A stretch of 64,000 nt of DNA. Source: Ancylobacter sonchi (GTDB taxonomy: Bacteria > Pseudomonadota > Alphaproteobacteria > Rhizobiales > Xanthobacteraceae). Made by a program: the position numbers and the translations under genes. Below are positions 26,315-37,141 of this stretch, one piece after another. Numbering within the stretch: the first letter of the stretch is position 1; the number at the start of each line of letters is the position of its first letter. The stretch lies in contig NZ_JAHBGF010000020.1 of the NCBI RefSeq assembly GCF_018390695.1, positions 372,001 through 436,000 of the forward strand, written 5' to 3'. The notes beneath the pieces were generated by a model that was given only the letters and a program-made list of their open reading frames with translations, did not search any database and was not told the origin of the DNA.

Positions 26315-27852
26315 GCCGCCTCCGTCGTCGCCAGATGCTCCTTGAAGAAGGAGGCGAGAACGTTCTGTTCGGTCTTCTCGCTGCCTGTCAGCTCGGCGGC
26401 GATGCGGCCGTGATGCATGACATAGAGGCGGTTGGAGAGCGCCAGCACCTCCGGCAGTTCCGAGGAGACGACGATCACCGCCGCGCCCTCGCTCACCAGC
26501 TGCTTCATGAATTCATAGACCTCGAGCTTGGCGCCGACATCGATGCCGACGCTCGGTTCGTCGAACAGGAAGACCTTGAGGTCGCGGGTCAGCGCCCGGC
26601 CCAGCATCACCTTCTGCCGGTTGCCGCCGGACAGCGCGCCGGCCGGCCGCTCGATATTGGGCGGGCGCAGCTTGAGCCGCTCCATCGCGGCGGCGACGAG
26701 GCCGCGCTCGCTGCCCTGCCGCAGCACCCCCAGCCGGGCGAAGCCGGGCAGGTCGAGCGCGGTGAGCGAGGCGTTCTCGCGGATCGGCCGCGACAGGGCG
26801 AGGCCCTCCGCCACCCGGTTGGCCGGGAAATAGGCGACGCCGCGCTTCAGGCTGTCGCGCGGGGCCGGCGCGTCATAGGGCGTGCCGTCGATGCGGATCG
26901 TGCCGGCGACCACCGGCTCCAGCCCGTAGATCGCCCGCACCAGTTCCGACTTGCCGCAGCCGACCAGCCCGGCAATGCCGGTGATCTCGCCGGCGCGGGC
27001 GTGGAAGTTCACCTCGCGCACCGAGCCGTCGGCGAGGCTGAGGCCCTCGACATCGACAGCCACCTCGGCCGGGGCGTGCTCGATGGTGGGGAACAGCACG
27101 TCGATGCGGCGGCCGGTCATCAGCTCGACCAGCTCGCCATCGGTGACATTCGCCGCGTCGAGGGTGCGGATGTGGCGGCCGTCGCGCAGCACCGTCACCC
27201 GGTCGGCCAGCGCGCGGATCTCCCGCATGCGGTGCGAGACATAGATGAGGCCGACGCCCTGCGCCTTCAATTTGGCGATCAATTCGAACAGCCGGCCGGT
27301 CTCGCGCTCGGTGAGCGAGGCGGTCGGCTCGTCGAGGATCAGCAGGCGCACCTTGCCGAGCAGGGCCTTGGCGATCTCCGCCATCTGCTGGTGGGCGCGC
27401 GAGAGGTCGTCGACCCGCTTGCCGGGGTCGAGGTCGAAGCCGAGCTCGTCGATCAGCGCGCGGGCCTTTTTCCGCATCGCGCCGGCGCGCAGCACGCCGC
27501 CGGCCGAGATTTCGCGGCCGAGAAACAGGTTCTCTTCCACGGTGAGGCTCGGCACCAGCGAGAATTCCTGGAACACCGGGCTGATGCCGATGGCGCGCGC
27601 CCGCTGGGGCGACAGATGGCGGATCTCCTCGCCGTCGAAGCGGAACGTGCCCTCGTCCGGCGGGAAGGTGCCGGAGATGACGTTGATCAGCGTCGACTTG
27701 CCGGCGCCGTTCTCGCCGAACAGCACGTGCAGCTCGCCCGCCCGCACGTCGAGATCGACATGGTCGAGGGCGCGCACGCCGGTGAAGCGCTTCGAGATGC
27801 CTTTCAGCTCCAGCAGGGGGGCGGCCTTTCGGGCCTCTACGCTGATGTTCAT
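26311..27852 (-). CDS. Ribose-type ABC ATPase with two nucleotide-binding domains (RbsA/MglA-like)
   Basis: 513 aa from ATG at 27852 (AGGAGAACGG upstream). First half: Walker A GENGAGKST (46-53), degenerate signature LSRAHQQMAEIAKAL, Walker B LLILDEPTASLT. Second half: GLVGCGKSE in place of a normal Walker A, full signature LSGGNRQKVMLGRAL, and FLFDEPSVGIDVG. This asymmetric pair is normal for the CUT2 class, which uses one polypeptide. A long hairpin separates it from the binding-protein gene upstream. Confidence 0.94.
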   Translation of the reverse strand: MNISVEARKAAPLLELKGISKRFTGVRALDHVDLDVRAGELHVLFGENGAGKSTLINVISGTFPPDEGTFRFDGEEIRHLSPQRARAIGISPVFQEFSLVPSLTVEENLFLGREISAGGVLRAGAMRKKARALIDELGFDLDPGKRVDDLSRAHQQMAEIAKALLGKVRLLILDEPTASLTERETGRLFELIAKLKAQGVGLIYVSHRMREIRALADRVTVLRDGRHIRTLDAANVTDGELVELMTGRRIDVLFPTIEHAPAEVAVDVEGLSLADGSVREVNFHARAGEITGIAGLVGCGKSELVRAIYGLEPVVAGTIRIDGTPYDAPAPRDSLKRGVAYFPANRVAEGLALSRPIRENASLTALDLPGFARLGVLRQGSERGLVAAAMERLKLRPPNIERPAGALSGGNRQKVMLGRALTRDLKVFLFDEPSVGIDVGAKLEVYEFMKQLVSEGAAVIVVSSELPEVLALSNRLYVMHHGRIAAELTGSEKTEQNVLASFFKEHLATTEAA

Positions 27853-28075
27853 CCGTTCTCCTACCGTCCCTTCTCCCACTCCTCGTGGCAGAGGAGCGGG
27901 GTGAGGGGGCTCTACGCTTCCCGATGCCGTCGACCCTCACGGCCCCGGCTTCGCAGGGCCGCCTCTCCGCCGAAACCGTACTCGGCAACAGCCGAGTTCG
28001 GGCGGGGAGAGGGAAAGAAAGGCGATGGGCGCGAGTTCTCACCCGCGAGGGGATCGATGCAGTTCCCGGGCCACG

Positions 28076-28111
28076 CGAGGCTCCGTGCGCGGGGACGCGC
28101 ACGGAGCCTCG
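28076..28111 (-). terminator. 15-bp hairpin between binding-protein and ATPase genes
   Basis: CGAGGCTCCGTGCGC and GCGCACGGAGCCTCG pair perfectly around GGGGAC, starting 26 bases after the binding-protein stop. No U-tract follows on the minus strand. Such stems after a binding-protein gene commonly protect its mRNA from 3' decay or partly terminate, giving more receptor than channel. The rest of the 285-base gap holds only a small CTCGGC-GCCGAG stem at 27981-27996. Confidence 0.6.
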
Positions 28112-28137
28112 ACGCGGTACCGGCGCCCGTGGGGGTC

Positions 28138-29226
28138 CTACTTCGCCTTGACGGAGTAGACCGGGCTCCAGCTGGCCGGGGCGAGCACGAGGTCCATCTG
28201 CAGGTTCGGCACGGTGGTCTTGTCGATCACCGCCGCGATCGGCTGCACCAGGCTGACCACCGGCTTCTTCTCGATCAGCCGGATCGCCTGGTCGATGGCG
28301 ATGGCGCCTTCGCCGACCGGGTACTGGGTGGCGAAGGCGAGGATGTCGCCGCGGTTCAGCGCGTCGAGCATCGCCTGGTTCTCATAGGAGGAGATCACCT
28401 TGATGTCCGAGCGGCCGGCCTCGGCGACGGCGCCGATGGCGGCCTCGGCGGTGGGGGCGCTGCCCCAGATCACGTTCATCGACGGATAGGCCTGCAGCGC
28501 GTCCTGGATCAGCTGCAGCTGCACCGCGACGCCGGAATCGCCGAACTTCTCGCCGAGGATCTTGGCCTTCGGATTCTTCGACACCGCCTTCTTGAAGCCG
28601 TCATTGAAGGCTTCCGCCCAGCCAGAGCCGGCCGGGCCGGGGAAGGTGACGATGTTGAGGTCCTCGTCGGGCTTGGACTGCGCCAGCAGGCCGTCGCCGG
28701 TCACCTCGCCCATGGCGAAGAAGTCGACATAGTTGGCGGCCGGCAGCGCGTTGGGCGGCAGCGGGTTGGTGACGCCGACCACCGGGATGCCCTTGGCCTT
28801 GGCCTCCTCGAACTTCTTCATCAGGCCGGCGCCGGAAATCGCGCCGACGATGATGGCGTCGGCCTTCGCCGCCATGCAGTCGTCGAACTGGGAGAGCTGC
28901 TTGGGCAGGTTCTCGTAGCCGCCGGCCTCGTAGAGATTCATGTTGACGTTGGAGGCCGCCGCCTGGGTGACGATGCCATAGGCCACCGCGACCCAGAAGC
29001 TGTCCTTCATGTGCGGGAACAGCACGCAGATATTGTAGGGCTTCTCGGCCTTGGCGAGCGGGGTGTATTCCGCCGGCACCGGCTTGCCCGAGGAGCTGTC
29101 GTAGATCTTCATCGGGAACCACTTCGTCTCCGCCGCGGCGGGCGACAGCGAGGCGGCGGCGAAGGCGAGGAGGGCGGCGCCGGCGAGGGCGCGGCGCTTC
29201 ACGCGGGAGAGGGCGGTGGTCGGCAT
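28138..29226 (-). CDS. TorT-like periplasmic sugar-type substrate-binding protein
   Basis: 362 aa from ATG at 29226 (GAGGAAGAAGAG upstream). Signal peptide ends near SPAAAET. The mature start ETKWFPMKIYDSSSGK resembles TorT, and the body is a Peripla_BP_4 fold (NICVLFPHMKDSFWVAVAYGI, DAIIVGAISGAGLM, GIPVVGVTNPL). In enterobacteria TorT senses TMAO with TorS; no TorS or TorR is present here, and the adjacent CUT2 ATPase and permeases argue that this is the transport receptor. Ligand unknown. Confidence 0.85.
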   Translation of the reverse strand: MPTTALSRVKRRALAGAALLAFAAASLSPAAAETKWFPMKIYDSSSGKPVPAEYTPLAKAEKPYNICVLFPHMKDSFWVAVAYGIVTQAAASNVNMNLYEAGGYENLPKQLSQFDDCMAAKADAIIVGAISGAGLMKKFEEAKAKGIPVVGVTNPLPPNALPAANYVDFFAMGEVTGDGLLAQSKPDEDLNIVTFPGPAGSGWAEAFNDGFKKAVSKNPKAKILGEKFGDSGVAVQLQLIQDALQAYPSMNVIWGSAPTAEAAIGAVAEAGRSDIKVISSYENQAMLDALNRGDILAFATQYPVGEGAIAIDQAIRLIEKKPVVSLVQPIAAVIDKTTVPNLQMDLVLAPASWSPVYSVKAK

Positions 29227-29257
29227 GTCTCTTCTTCCTCTGGTTGGTTTTTGGCGG

Positions 29258-29290
29258 GAGGAGGCCGGCGGGACGACCCGTCGCCTCCTC
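29258..29290 (-). other. Hairpin between hyuB-like gene and binding-protein gene
   Basis: GAGGAGGC (29258-29265) pairs with GCCTCCTC (29283-29290), and inside it CGGG pairs with CCCG around ACGA. No U-tract follows. It may be a weak terminator or processing site in a single long transcript. Confidence 0.35.
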
Positions 29291-29361
29291 TCCGAACGCA
29301 CTGCGTCGCGCCGCCGGAGCGGCAAAGAATGTCGCGGCGAAAAGGTTGCGGCGACGAAGGC

Positions 29362-31308
29362 TCAGGCCCAGCCGGCGATCGAGCGGCGCTCGAACACCTC
29401 GCGGAACTGGCGGGTGGATTCCGGCAGCAATTCGCCGGTGCCCCAGTCGAGGATCACCGCATGCTGGCGGATGGCGTCGAGGGCGTCGATCTCGCCGGCC
29501 TGGTAGCGCTGCGCGACGAGTGCCGGGTCGAGGCGGGCCTCGGTGACGCGGCGGGCGCGGATGGCCTCGCGCAGCGCCGCGGTGGCGGCGACGTCGATGC
29601 GGTACTCGCACAGCTCGGCGTCGATGGTCTCGACGACGACGCCATAGTCCTTGGCGGCGCGTTTGACCGAGACGTAGTCGTCCTTCACGTCCTCGAGCAC
29701 CAGAGCGGGATCGCGCTCCAGGGGGTCGCCGAAGCCGCCGCCGCCGGCGGTGGGACGCGAGAAGATGTCGCCCTCGCCGATCGGCACGTCGGAGAAGATC
29801 GAGCCGAGGCGCTCCTCCTCATTGGCGCCGGCGCGCTTCAAGGTGAGGCCGTGCGGCATGGAGGGCAGGCCGCCCTCGATGCCCCACACCACCGCGCGCT
29901 CGCGGTCGCAGATATAGGAGATGACCGTCTTCTCGGCCTCCAGCATCACCGAGGTCTTCACCACGCCGGCGCCGCCGCGCCACTTCCCCGGTCCGGGTGA
30001 GTCGCGCAGGATCTCGCATTCGGTGGTGAGGATCGGGTTGGCGCGCTCCTGGCCCTCGACCGGCTGGGCCATCATGCCGGTGCCGAAGCAGGCGGTGGTG
30101 ACGTTGGCGCCGTCGCGGCCGTTGCGCCCGCCCCAGCCGCCGGGCAGCCAGTCGTAGAACATGAAGATCGGCTTGTCCGGGGTGCGGGCGTCGCGCCCGC
30201 CGGTGAGCAGGTATTCGAGATTGAAGGCGCAGGCGAGCGCCCGCTCCGGCATCAGCTTCGACCACATCTCGTAGATGGCGTTCATGATCTTCTCGAACGG
30301 CATCAGGAAGCCGGTGACCGCGACCGGCCACTGGGCGTCGACGATCGAGCCGGCGGGCTTGATGATCTCGAAGCAGCGGTAGAAGCCGGAATTGAGCGGC
30401 AGATCGGGGAAGAAGGTCTTCATCCCCGCCGCCACCGCCGAGAAGGTGGTGCCGAAGGCGGAATTGTAGATCGAGCCGATCACCGGGTGCGAGCCGGTGA
30501 AATCGTAGATCGCCTTGTCGCCCTTGATGGTGAGCTTGATGCGGATCGGGATCATGCCCTCGCCGCCGGCCGGGTCGCGGTCGATGAAATCCACCGTCTC
30601 CCACTCGCCGTCCGGCAGCGCGGCGATGCGCTGGCGCACCGAGCGCTCGACATAGTCCTGCACGGCGGAAAGGCCGGTCTTCACCGTCTCGCGGCCATAT
30701 TTGCCGACGAGGCGATGGATTTCGCGCTCGCAGACGGCGGTGGCCTGCGCCTGCGCCTGGATGTCGCCGATGATCGAGGCGGGGTCGCGGGTGTTCGACG
30801 CGATGAGGTGGGCGACGTCCTTGCAGAAGCGGCCCTTGTCGAACAGCCGCACCGGGGTGATGCGCAGGCCTTCCTTGAACATCTCCTTCGCCGAGACGTC
30901 GAACGAGCCCGGCACCGAGCCGCCGACATCCGACCAGTGGCCGTTGGACTGGGCGAAGGCGATGATCTTGCCCTCGGCGAACACCGGGCGGATCAGCCGC
31001 ACGTCGGAGAAATGGGTGCCGCCGGCATAGGGGTCGTTGATGGCGTAGACGTCGCCCTCATGCATGTCGCCTTCGAAGTGGCGCATCACTTCCTTGCAGG
31101 TGAAGTGCAGCGTGCCGACATGCACGGCGATGTCGGCATTGCCCTGGGCGGCGCATTCGCCATCGGCGTCGTGCAGCGCGCTGGAGAAGTCGTGATTGTA
31201 GATCACGAAGGAATAGCAGGTCCGCAGGATCTGCTCGCCCATCTGGTCGACGCTGGTGATGAAGGAGTTCTTGAGGACCTCGAAGGTCACGGGGTCGAGC
31301 TCGGTCAT
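29362..31308 (-). CDS. Hydantoinase B/oxoprolinase family protein (HyuB-like)
   Basis: 648 aa. Starts with LDPVTFEVLKNSFITSVDQMGEQILRTCYS, the standard opening of the family, with VYAINDPYAGGTHFSDVRLIRPVFAEGKIIAFAQSNGHWSDVGG and the Gly-rich PTAGGGGFGDPLERDP near residue 515. Pairs with HyuA (five bases upstream) in an ATP-dependent enzyme that opens hydantoin, oxoproline or related cyclic amides; the same pair is also used by acetone and acetophenone carboxylases, but those need a third subunit that is not seen here. The C-terminal roughly 100 residues extend past the Gly-rich block. Confidence 0.9.
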   Translation of the reverse strand: MTELDPVTFEVLKNSFITSVDQMGEQILRTCYSFVIYNHDFSSALHDADGECAAQGNADIAVHVGTLHFTCKEVMRHFEGDMHEGDVYAINDPYAGGTHFSDVRLIRPVFAEGKIIAFAQSNGHWSDVGGSVPGSFDVSAKEMFKEGLRITPVRLFDKGRFCKDVAHLIASNTRDPASIIGDIQAQAQATAVCEREIHRLVGKYGRETVKTGLSAVQDYVERSVRQRIAALPDGEWETVDFIDRDPAGGEGMIPIRIKLTIKGDKAIYDFTGSHPVIGSIYNSAFGTTFSAVAAGMKTFFPDLPLNSGFYRCFEIIKPAGSIVDAQWPVAVTGFLMPFEKIMNAIYEMWSKLMPERALACAFNLEYLLTGGRDARTPDKPIFMFYDWLPGGWGGRNGRDGANVTTACFGTGMMAQPVEGQERANPILTTECEILRDSPGPGKWRGGAGVVKTSVMLEAEKTVISYICDRERAVVWGIEGGLPSMPHGLTLKRAGANEEERLGSIFSDVPIGEGDIFSRPTAGGGGFGDPLERDPALVLEDVKDDYVSVKRAAKDYGVVVETIDAELCEYRIDVAATAALREAIRARRVTEARLDPALVAQRYQAGEIDALDAIRQHAVILDWGTGELLPESTRQFREVFERRSIAGWA

Positions 31309-31313
31309 CGGTC

Positions 31314-33338
<2,025 letters not shown>

Positions 33339-33662
33339 GACTGCGCTTCCTTGTCCTAGGCCCGCTCCGTCCGCTCCAGCCGCGCATGAGCATAGGTCGG
33401 CCGGAAGGGATCCGGCCGCCGGCGTCAGGACGGCGGGGAGGCGATGTCGGAGGTGTCGGCAAGGATTAAACGTCGTTTCGCGACGGCGCTCTTGACGCTC
33501 CGCGCAGCAAGCTTTGCGTCTGAGAGCGATGTTGGCCCGATTTATGGGCTCGACCGTGCGCTGCCTGCAAAATGGTCAGCAGCGCTGCCCGGCTACGGCG
33601 GACGCGGCGTAGGGGCGTGGGGCGCGCGGTGTGCATGCGCCGGGTGGGCGTAGGGCGCGGGC
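33339..33662. other. Intergenic region upstream of the hyuA-like gene
   Basis: The gap between the hyuA-like gene start and the aminotransferase terminator has no convincing gene; short frames in it lack codon bias and ribosome sites. A palindrome CGTCG-TTTCG-CGACG lies at 33471-33485 inside a slightly AT-richer patch (33463-33480). It may be an operator for the catabolic block. I could not fix a promoter with confidence. Confidence 0.4.
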
Positions 33663-33696
33663 AAAGAAAATCCCGCCCCGGAAGCCGGGGCGGGAT
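33663..33696 (-). terminator. Intrinsic terminator of the aminotransferase gene
   Basis: ATCCCGCCCCGG and CCGGGGCGGGAT form a perfect 12-bp stem (33670-33696) with a three-base loop. On the minus strand it is followed by TTTTCTTT (complement of 33663-33670). Thirty bases after the stop of the aminotransferase: a textbook Rho-independent terminator. Confidence 0.9.
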
Positions 33697-33726
33697 CGAT
33701 GGGTCTCGCCGTGGAGAGGCGATCGA

Positions 33727-35106
33727 TCAGGCGTCCGGCATGCCGGCATTCACCCAGTCGGTGATCTCGTCCAGCGTCACCTTGAAGCGGCGCAGCATCT
33801 CGTCGATCTGCTCCTCGGTGATGATCATCGGCGGGCAGAAGGCGATGGAATCGCCGATGGCGCGAATGATCAGCCCGTGGTCGTGGGCGCGGTCGAACAG
33901 CTTGAGGCCGACCTTGCCGACGGGGTCGAAGCGGGCCTTGGTCTCCTTGTTCGCCACCAGCTCGACGGCGGCGATCAGGCCCATGCCGCGCACCTCGCCG
34001 ACGAGGGGATGATCGGCGAAGCGGGCGAGGCCGGCGCGCATGTACTCGCCCATGGCGGCGGCGCGGGCGACGAGGCCGCGTTCCTCGATGATGGCGAGGT
34101 TCTCCAGCGCCACCGCGGTGGCGACCGGATGGCCGCCGGTGGTGTAGCCGTGGCCGAAGGTGCCGAACTTCTCCGACTGGTCGGCGATCGCCTGGTAGAT
34201 CTCGTCCTTGATCAGCACGGCGGCGAGCGGCTGGTAGGAGGAGGTGATCTGCTTCGAGCAGACCAGGATGTCCGGCTGGATGCCGAGCGTCTCCGAGCCG
34301 AACATGGTGCCGAGCCGGCCGAAGCCGTTGATCACCTCGTCGGCGATGACCAGCACGTCATACTTCCGGCAGATCTCCTGCACCTTCTGCCAGTAGCCCT
34401 TCGGCGGCACGATGACGCCGCCGGCGCCCATCAGCGGCTCGCCGATGAAGGCGGCGACCGTCTCCGGCCCCTCGGCGAGGATCAGGTCCTCGAGCTCCTT
34501 GCCGAGCCGCTCGACGAAATCCGCCTCGGTCTCGCCCGGCAGGGCGTTGCGGTAATAGTGCGGACGCGAGACGTGCCGGGCGAAGGGCAGCGGCAGGTCG
34601 AAGCCCTTCTGGTTGCCGGCGAGGCCGGTGAGGCTGCCCGCCGCGATGGTGATGCCGTGATAGGCGCCCTCGCGGGAGATGAACTTCTTCTTCTCGGTGC
34701 GGCCGAGCGCGTTGTTGTAGTACCAGACGAACTTGATGACGCTGTCGTTGGCCTCGGCGCCGGAATTGGTGAAGAACACATGGGTGAGCCCGGCCGGGGC
34801 CAGCTCGACCAGCTTGGCGGCCAGCAGCGCCGACGGCGCGTGCGCCTTCTGCGAGAACACATGGTAGTAGGGCAGCTTGGAGAGCTGCTTGGTCGCCGCC
34901 TCGACGAGGCGCGGCTCGCCGAAGCCGACGCCGACGCTCCACAGCCCGGCCATCGCCTCGATATATTCGCGGCCCTCGTCGTCATAGACATAGATGCCGT
35001 CGCCGCGGTCGATGACGATCGGGCCCTGGCGCTCGTGACGGCGCAGATTGGTGACGGGATGGAGGTGGTGGGCCACATCCAGGCTGTGGAGCGAATTGGC
35101 GGACAT
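33727..35106 (-). CDS. Class III pyridoxal-phosphate aminotransferase
   Basis: 459 aa. PLP-binding features of the omega-aminotransferase group: NSGAEAND at residues 114-121, Asp256 in VLVIADEVINGFGR, and Lys285 in LVCSKQITSSYQPL as the Schiff-base lysine. FFTNSGAEAND and TTGGHPVATAVALENL are typical. Relatives transfer the terminal amino group of putrescine, GABA, beta-alanine, taurine or aminoketones to pyruvate or 2-oxoglutarate. The AraC regulator gene immediately upstream (51 bases) probably controls it. Specificity is not readable. Confidence 0.92.
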   Translation of the reverse strand: MSANSLHSLDVAHHLHPVTNLRRHERQGPIVIDRGDGIYVYDDEGREYIEAMAGLWSVGVGFGEPRLVEAATKQLSKLPYYHVFSQKAHAPSALLAAKLVELAPAGLTHVFFTNSGAEANDSVIKFVWYYNNALGRTEKKKFISREGAYHGITIAAGSLTGLAGNQKGFDLPLPFARHVSRPHYYRNALPGETEADFVERLGKELEDLILAEGPETVAAFIGEPLMGAGGVIVPPKGYWQKVQEICRKYDVLVIADEVINGFGRLGTMFGSETLGIQPDILVCSKQITSSYQPLAAVLIKDEIYQAIADQSEKFGTFGHGYTTGGHPVATAVALENLAIIEERGLVARAAAMGEYMRAGLARFADHPLVGEVRGMGLIAAVELVANKETKARFDPVGKVGLKLFDRAHDHGLIIRAIGDSIAFCPPMIITEEQIDEMLRRFKVTLDEITDWVNAGMPDA

Positions 35107-35157
35107 GCGGGGAAACCTTGAGGCGGGGAAACCTGTAGCGGGGAGAACCCCCCGCGA

Positions 35158-36117
35158 TCAGCTCGCGGGGGAACGGGAAGCGGAGCGCGTCTCGCTCGGC
35201 GTGCAGCCGAAGCGGGCGCGGTAGTTGCGGCTGAACTGGGCCTGGTCGCCGAAGCCCCATTCATAGGCGATCTCGGAGATCGACTTGCGGCAAAGAGGAT
35301 CGCGCAACATCGCCTCGCAGGCGAGCAACCTTTGGTTGCGTATGTAGGCGCAAACCGTAATACCTTCGGCTTCGAACAGCTGGTGCAGGTAGCGCACCGA
35401 AATGCCGCAGCCCTCCGCCACCGCCTGCGGCGACAGCCGGACATCGCCGAGCCGGGCGCGGATGAAATGCTCGCAGCGATGCAGATGCGCATTGCGCACG
35501 CTGGAGGAATGGCCGGCCAGCACCCGCTCGTCCGCCTCGATCGCCATGGCAAGCAGGTCGACCAGCTGCTTGCCCATCAGGGCGCGGGCCGGCTCGTCCA
35601 TCTCGTCGATGCGCGCGCCGGTGAGCCTGAGCATGTCGACGAACAGCGCGCCCACCGCGCGGGTGGCGTCGAATTGCAGGGTGGCGAGCCGTTCGGGCCG
35701 GGCGATATGGGCGCGCAGCACCGCGCTCGGCACCTTCATCACCCACAGCGCGGCGGGATCGCGGTGGCTGAACTCATAGGGCAGGTGGCTGCGCTCGATG
35801 AGGAAGGAGCCGGGGCGGCAATGCACCTGCCGGCCATCCTGCTCGAAGCGGATCTCGGCGAGCTCGGGCACGGTGATCAGGTAGCATTCCTCGCGCTCAG
35901 CGACGAGATGACGCTGGTGGCGGCGGTAGAGCAGCCCGTCCGACACGTTGCGCGATACCGCCACCGGGCCGAGCGACCACGCGCCGAGGCTGCCATTGAA
36001 CTCGGTGCCGGCGCCGAAGCGCAGGTCGAGCGGGAAATAGGTCTTCGAGACGGCGTCCTGCCAGAACTGGCGCCGCTGGGCGGGCGCCGCCTGATCGGTC
36101 GAGTAGCTGGCACGCAT
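35158..36117 (-). CDS. AraC-family transcriptional regulator (AraC_binding_2 / FeaR-like)
   Basis: 319 aa. The N-terminal half (about 20-190) is the AraC_binding_2-type sensor domain (RRQFWQDAVSKTYFPLDLRF; GLLYRRHQRHLVAEREECYLITV). The C-terminal two-helix-turn-helix domain includes LSPQAVAEGCGISVRYLHQLFEAEG and ISEIAYEWGFGDQAQFSRNYRARFGCTPSE, both intact. FeaR and relatives activate amine-oxidation genes. It is upstream of the aminotransferase on the same strand, and two copies of a TTCGATSGGCACGTC motif lie 87-141 bases upstream of its start. Confidence 0.92.
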   Translation of the reverse strand: MRASYSTDQAAPAQRRQFWQDAVSKTYFPLDLRFGAGTEFNGSLGAWSLGPVAVSRNVSDGLLYRRHQRHLVAEREECYLITVPELAEIRFEQDGRQVHCRPGSFLIERSHLPYEFSHRDPAALWVMKVPSAVLRAHIARPERLATLQFDATRAVGALFVDMLRLTGARIDEMDEPARALMGKQLVDLLAMAIEADERVLAGHSSSVRNAHLHRCEHFIRARLGDVRLSPQAVAEGCGISVRYLHQLFEAEGITVCAYIRNQRLLACEAMLRDPLCRKSISEIAYEWGFGDQAQFSRNYRARFGCTPSETRSASRSPAS

Positions 36118-36203
36118 GTCACGCTCCTCCGATCCAAGGACGGGGCGGCCGCACGGCGCCCCCGGAACCGGCGCCGCCGCTGGATCGCGGCGCGCCGGGG
36201 CGG

Positions 36204-36218
36204 TTCGATCGGCACGTC
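36204..36218. promoter_or_regulatory. TTCGATCGGCACGTC motif, site 1
   Basis: One of three near-identical motifs (also 36244-36258 and 37073-37085). It lies upstream of the AraC-family gene. A GGCACGTC core alone recurs at 36283-36290. Probably binding sites for that regulator or the neighbouring LysR protein (inference). Confidence 0.45.
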
Positions 36219-36243
36219 AGACGACGGTCTTCAAACGACAGTC

Positions 36244-36258
36244 TTCGATGGGCACGTC
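36244..36258. promoter_or_regulatory. TTCGATGGGCACGTC motif, site 2
   Basis: Second copy, 40 bases (about four helical turns) from site 1, differing at one position. Direct repeats of this spacing on one DNA face suit AraC-type dimers. Confidence 0.45.
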
Positions 36259-36313
36259 TCGGGGGACGCATCCCCCCATGATGGCACGTCGCGGGGCGAT
36301 GGCGAGGGCGCGT

Positions 36314-37039
36314 TCAGGCGTGCCAGGGCTGCACCGCCTCCTTCAAGACCCGGGCCAACTCGACGGCGTTGGGGGTGTCGGAGTGGATGCAGATGGTCTC
36401 CGCCTTGAGGTCGAAGTCGCGGCCGTCAATGGTGGTGGCCTTGCCCTCGCTCAGCATGCGTACCGCGCGGCGCGCCGCCTCGACCGGATCGCGGGCCGGG
36501 TGCTCGCGGGTGATGATAAGCGCTCCCGAGGGATCGTAGTCGAGGTCGGCATAGTATTCCGACACGAAGGTGAGGCCGCGGGCGCGATAGACCTCCTCGT
36601 GCAGCGTGCCGGCCATGCCGATCACCGGCAGGTCGTAGACCGAGGCGGCGTCGGCGATGGCCTGCGTCACCTCCTCGCGCCGCATCGCCGCGCCATAGAG
36701 GGCGCCATGCGGCTTCAGATGGTTGAGCTTCAGCCCGGCGGCGTCGAGGAAGCCCTTCAGCGCGCCGATCTGGTAGAGCACGCAGGCGGCGAGCTCCTCG
36801 CGGCCCATCGCCATGTCGCGGCGCCCGAAGCCCTGCAGGTCCGGGAAGGACGGGTGGGCGCCGACCGCCACCCCCTGCGCGGCGGCAAGGCGCACGGTCT
36901 CGCGCATCACCACCGGATCGGCGGCATGGAAGCCGCAGGCGACGTTGCCGATGTCGATATGCGGCATGATGCCGGCATCGTCGCCGCAGCGATACAGGCC
37001 GAAAGCCTCGCCCATGTCGCAATTGATGACGACGCCCAT
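36314..37039 (-). CDS. pxpA: 5-oxoprolinase subunit A (LamB/YcsF family)
   Basis: 241 aa from ATG at 37039 (CAGGGAG upstream), which begins MGVVINCDMGEAFG exactly as the family does; the longer frame to 37084 is unlikely. Further landmarks are HIDIGNVACGFHAADP, GVAVGAHPSFPDLQGFGRR and LKPHGALYG. With PxpB and PxpC it hydrolyses 5-oxoproline (pyroglutamate) to glutamate using ATP. Unusually it is encoded on the opposite strand from pxpB and pxpC, separated from them by the LysR, biotin carrier and biotin carboxylase genes. Confidence 0.92.
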   Translation of the reverse strand: MGVVINCDMGEAFGLYRCGDDAGIMPHIDIGNVACGFHAADPVVMRETVRLAAAQGVAVGAHPSFPDLQGFGRRDMAMGREELAACVLYQIGALKGFLDAAGLKLNHLKPHGALYGAAMRREEVTQAIADAASVYDLPVIGMAGTLHEEVYRARGLTFVSEYYADLDYDPSGALIITREHPARDPVEAARRAVRMLSEGKATTIDGRDFDLKAETICIHSDTPNAVELARVLKEAVQPWHA

Positions 37040-37072
37040 TGCCACGCTCCCTGCTGCCCGTTTCGATGTCCA

Positions 37073-37085
37073 TTCGATGGGCACG
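37073..37085. promoter_or_regulatory. TTCGATGGGCACG motif, site 3
   Basis: Third copy, 34 bases upstream of the pxpA start. Identical to site 2 over 13 bases. Its location suggests that pxpA and the AraC-family gene share a regulator. Confidence 0.45.
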
Positions 37086-37141
37086 AAGCGTGGCGAAGCC
37101 GGGCGGTCAGCGTCAAATCGTATTAAACGGAAGCCGATATC

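Noticed and set aside
26335..30000. 1221-aa open frame on the plus strand
   Set aside because: It runs antisense through the ATPase, receptor and HyuB genes, all with clear motifs. Long antisense frames are expected in such GC-rich DNA; it shows no domain, ribosome site or plausible composition.
33444..33653. Small plus-strand frame of 69 codons in the hyuA upstream gap
   Set aside because: No ribosome site, no hydrophobic or domain pattern, and it ends within low-information GC-rich DNA.
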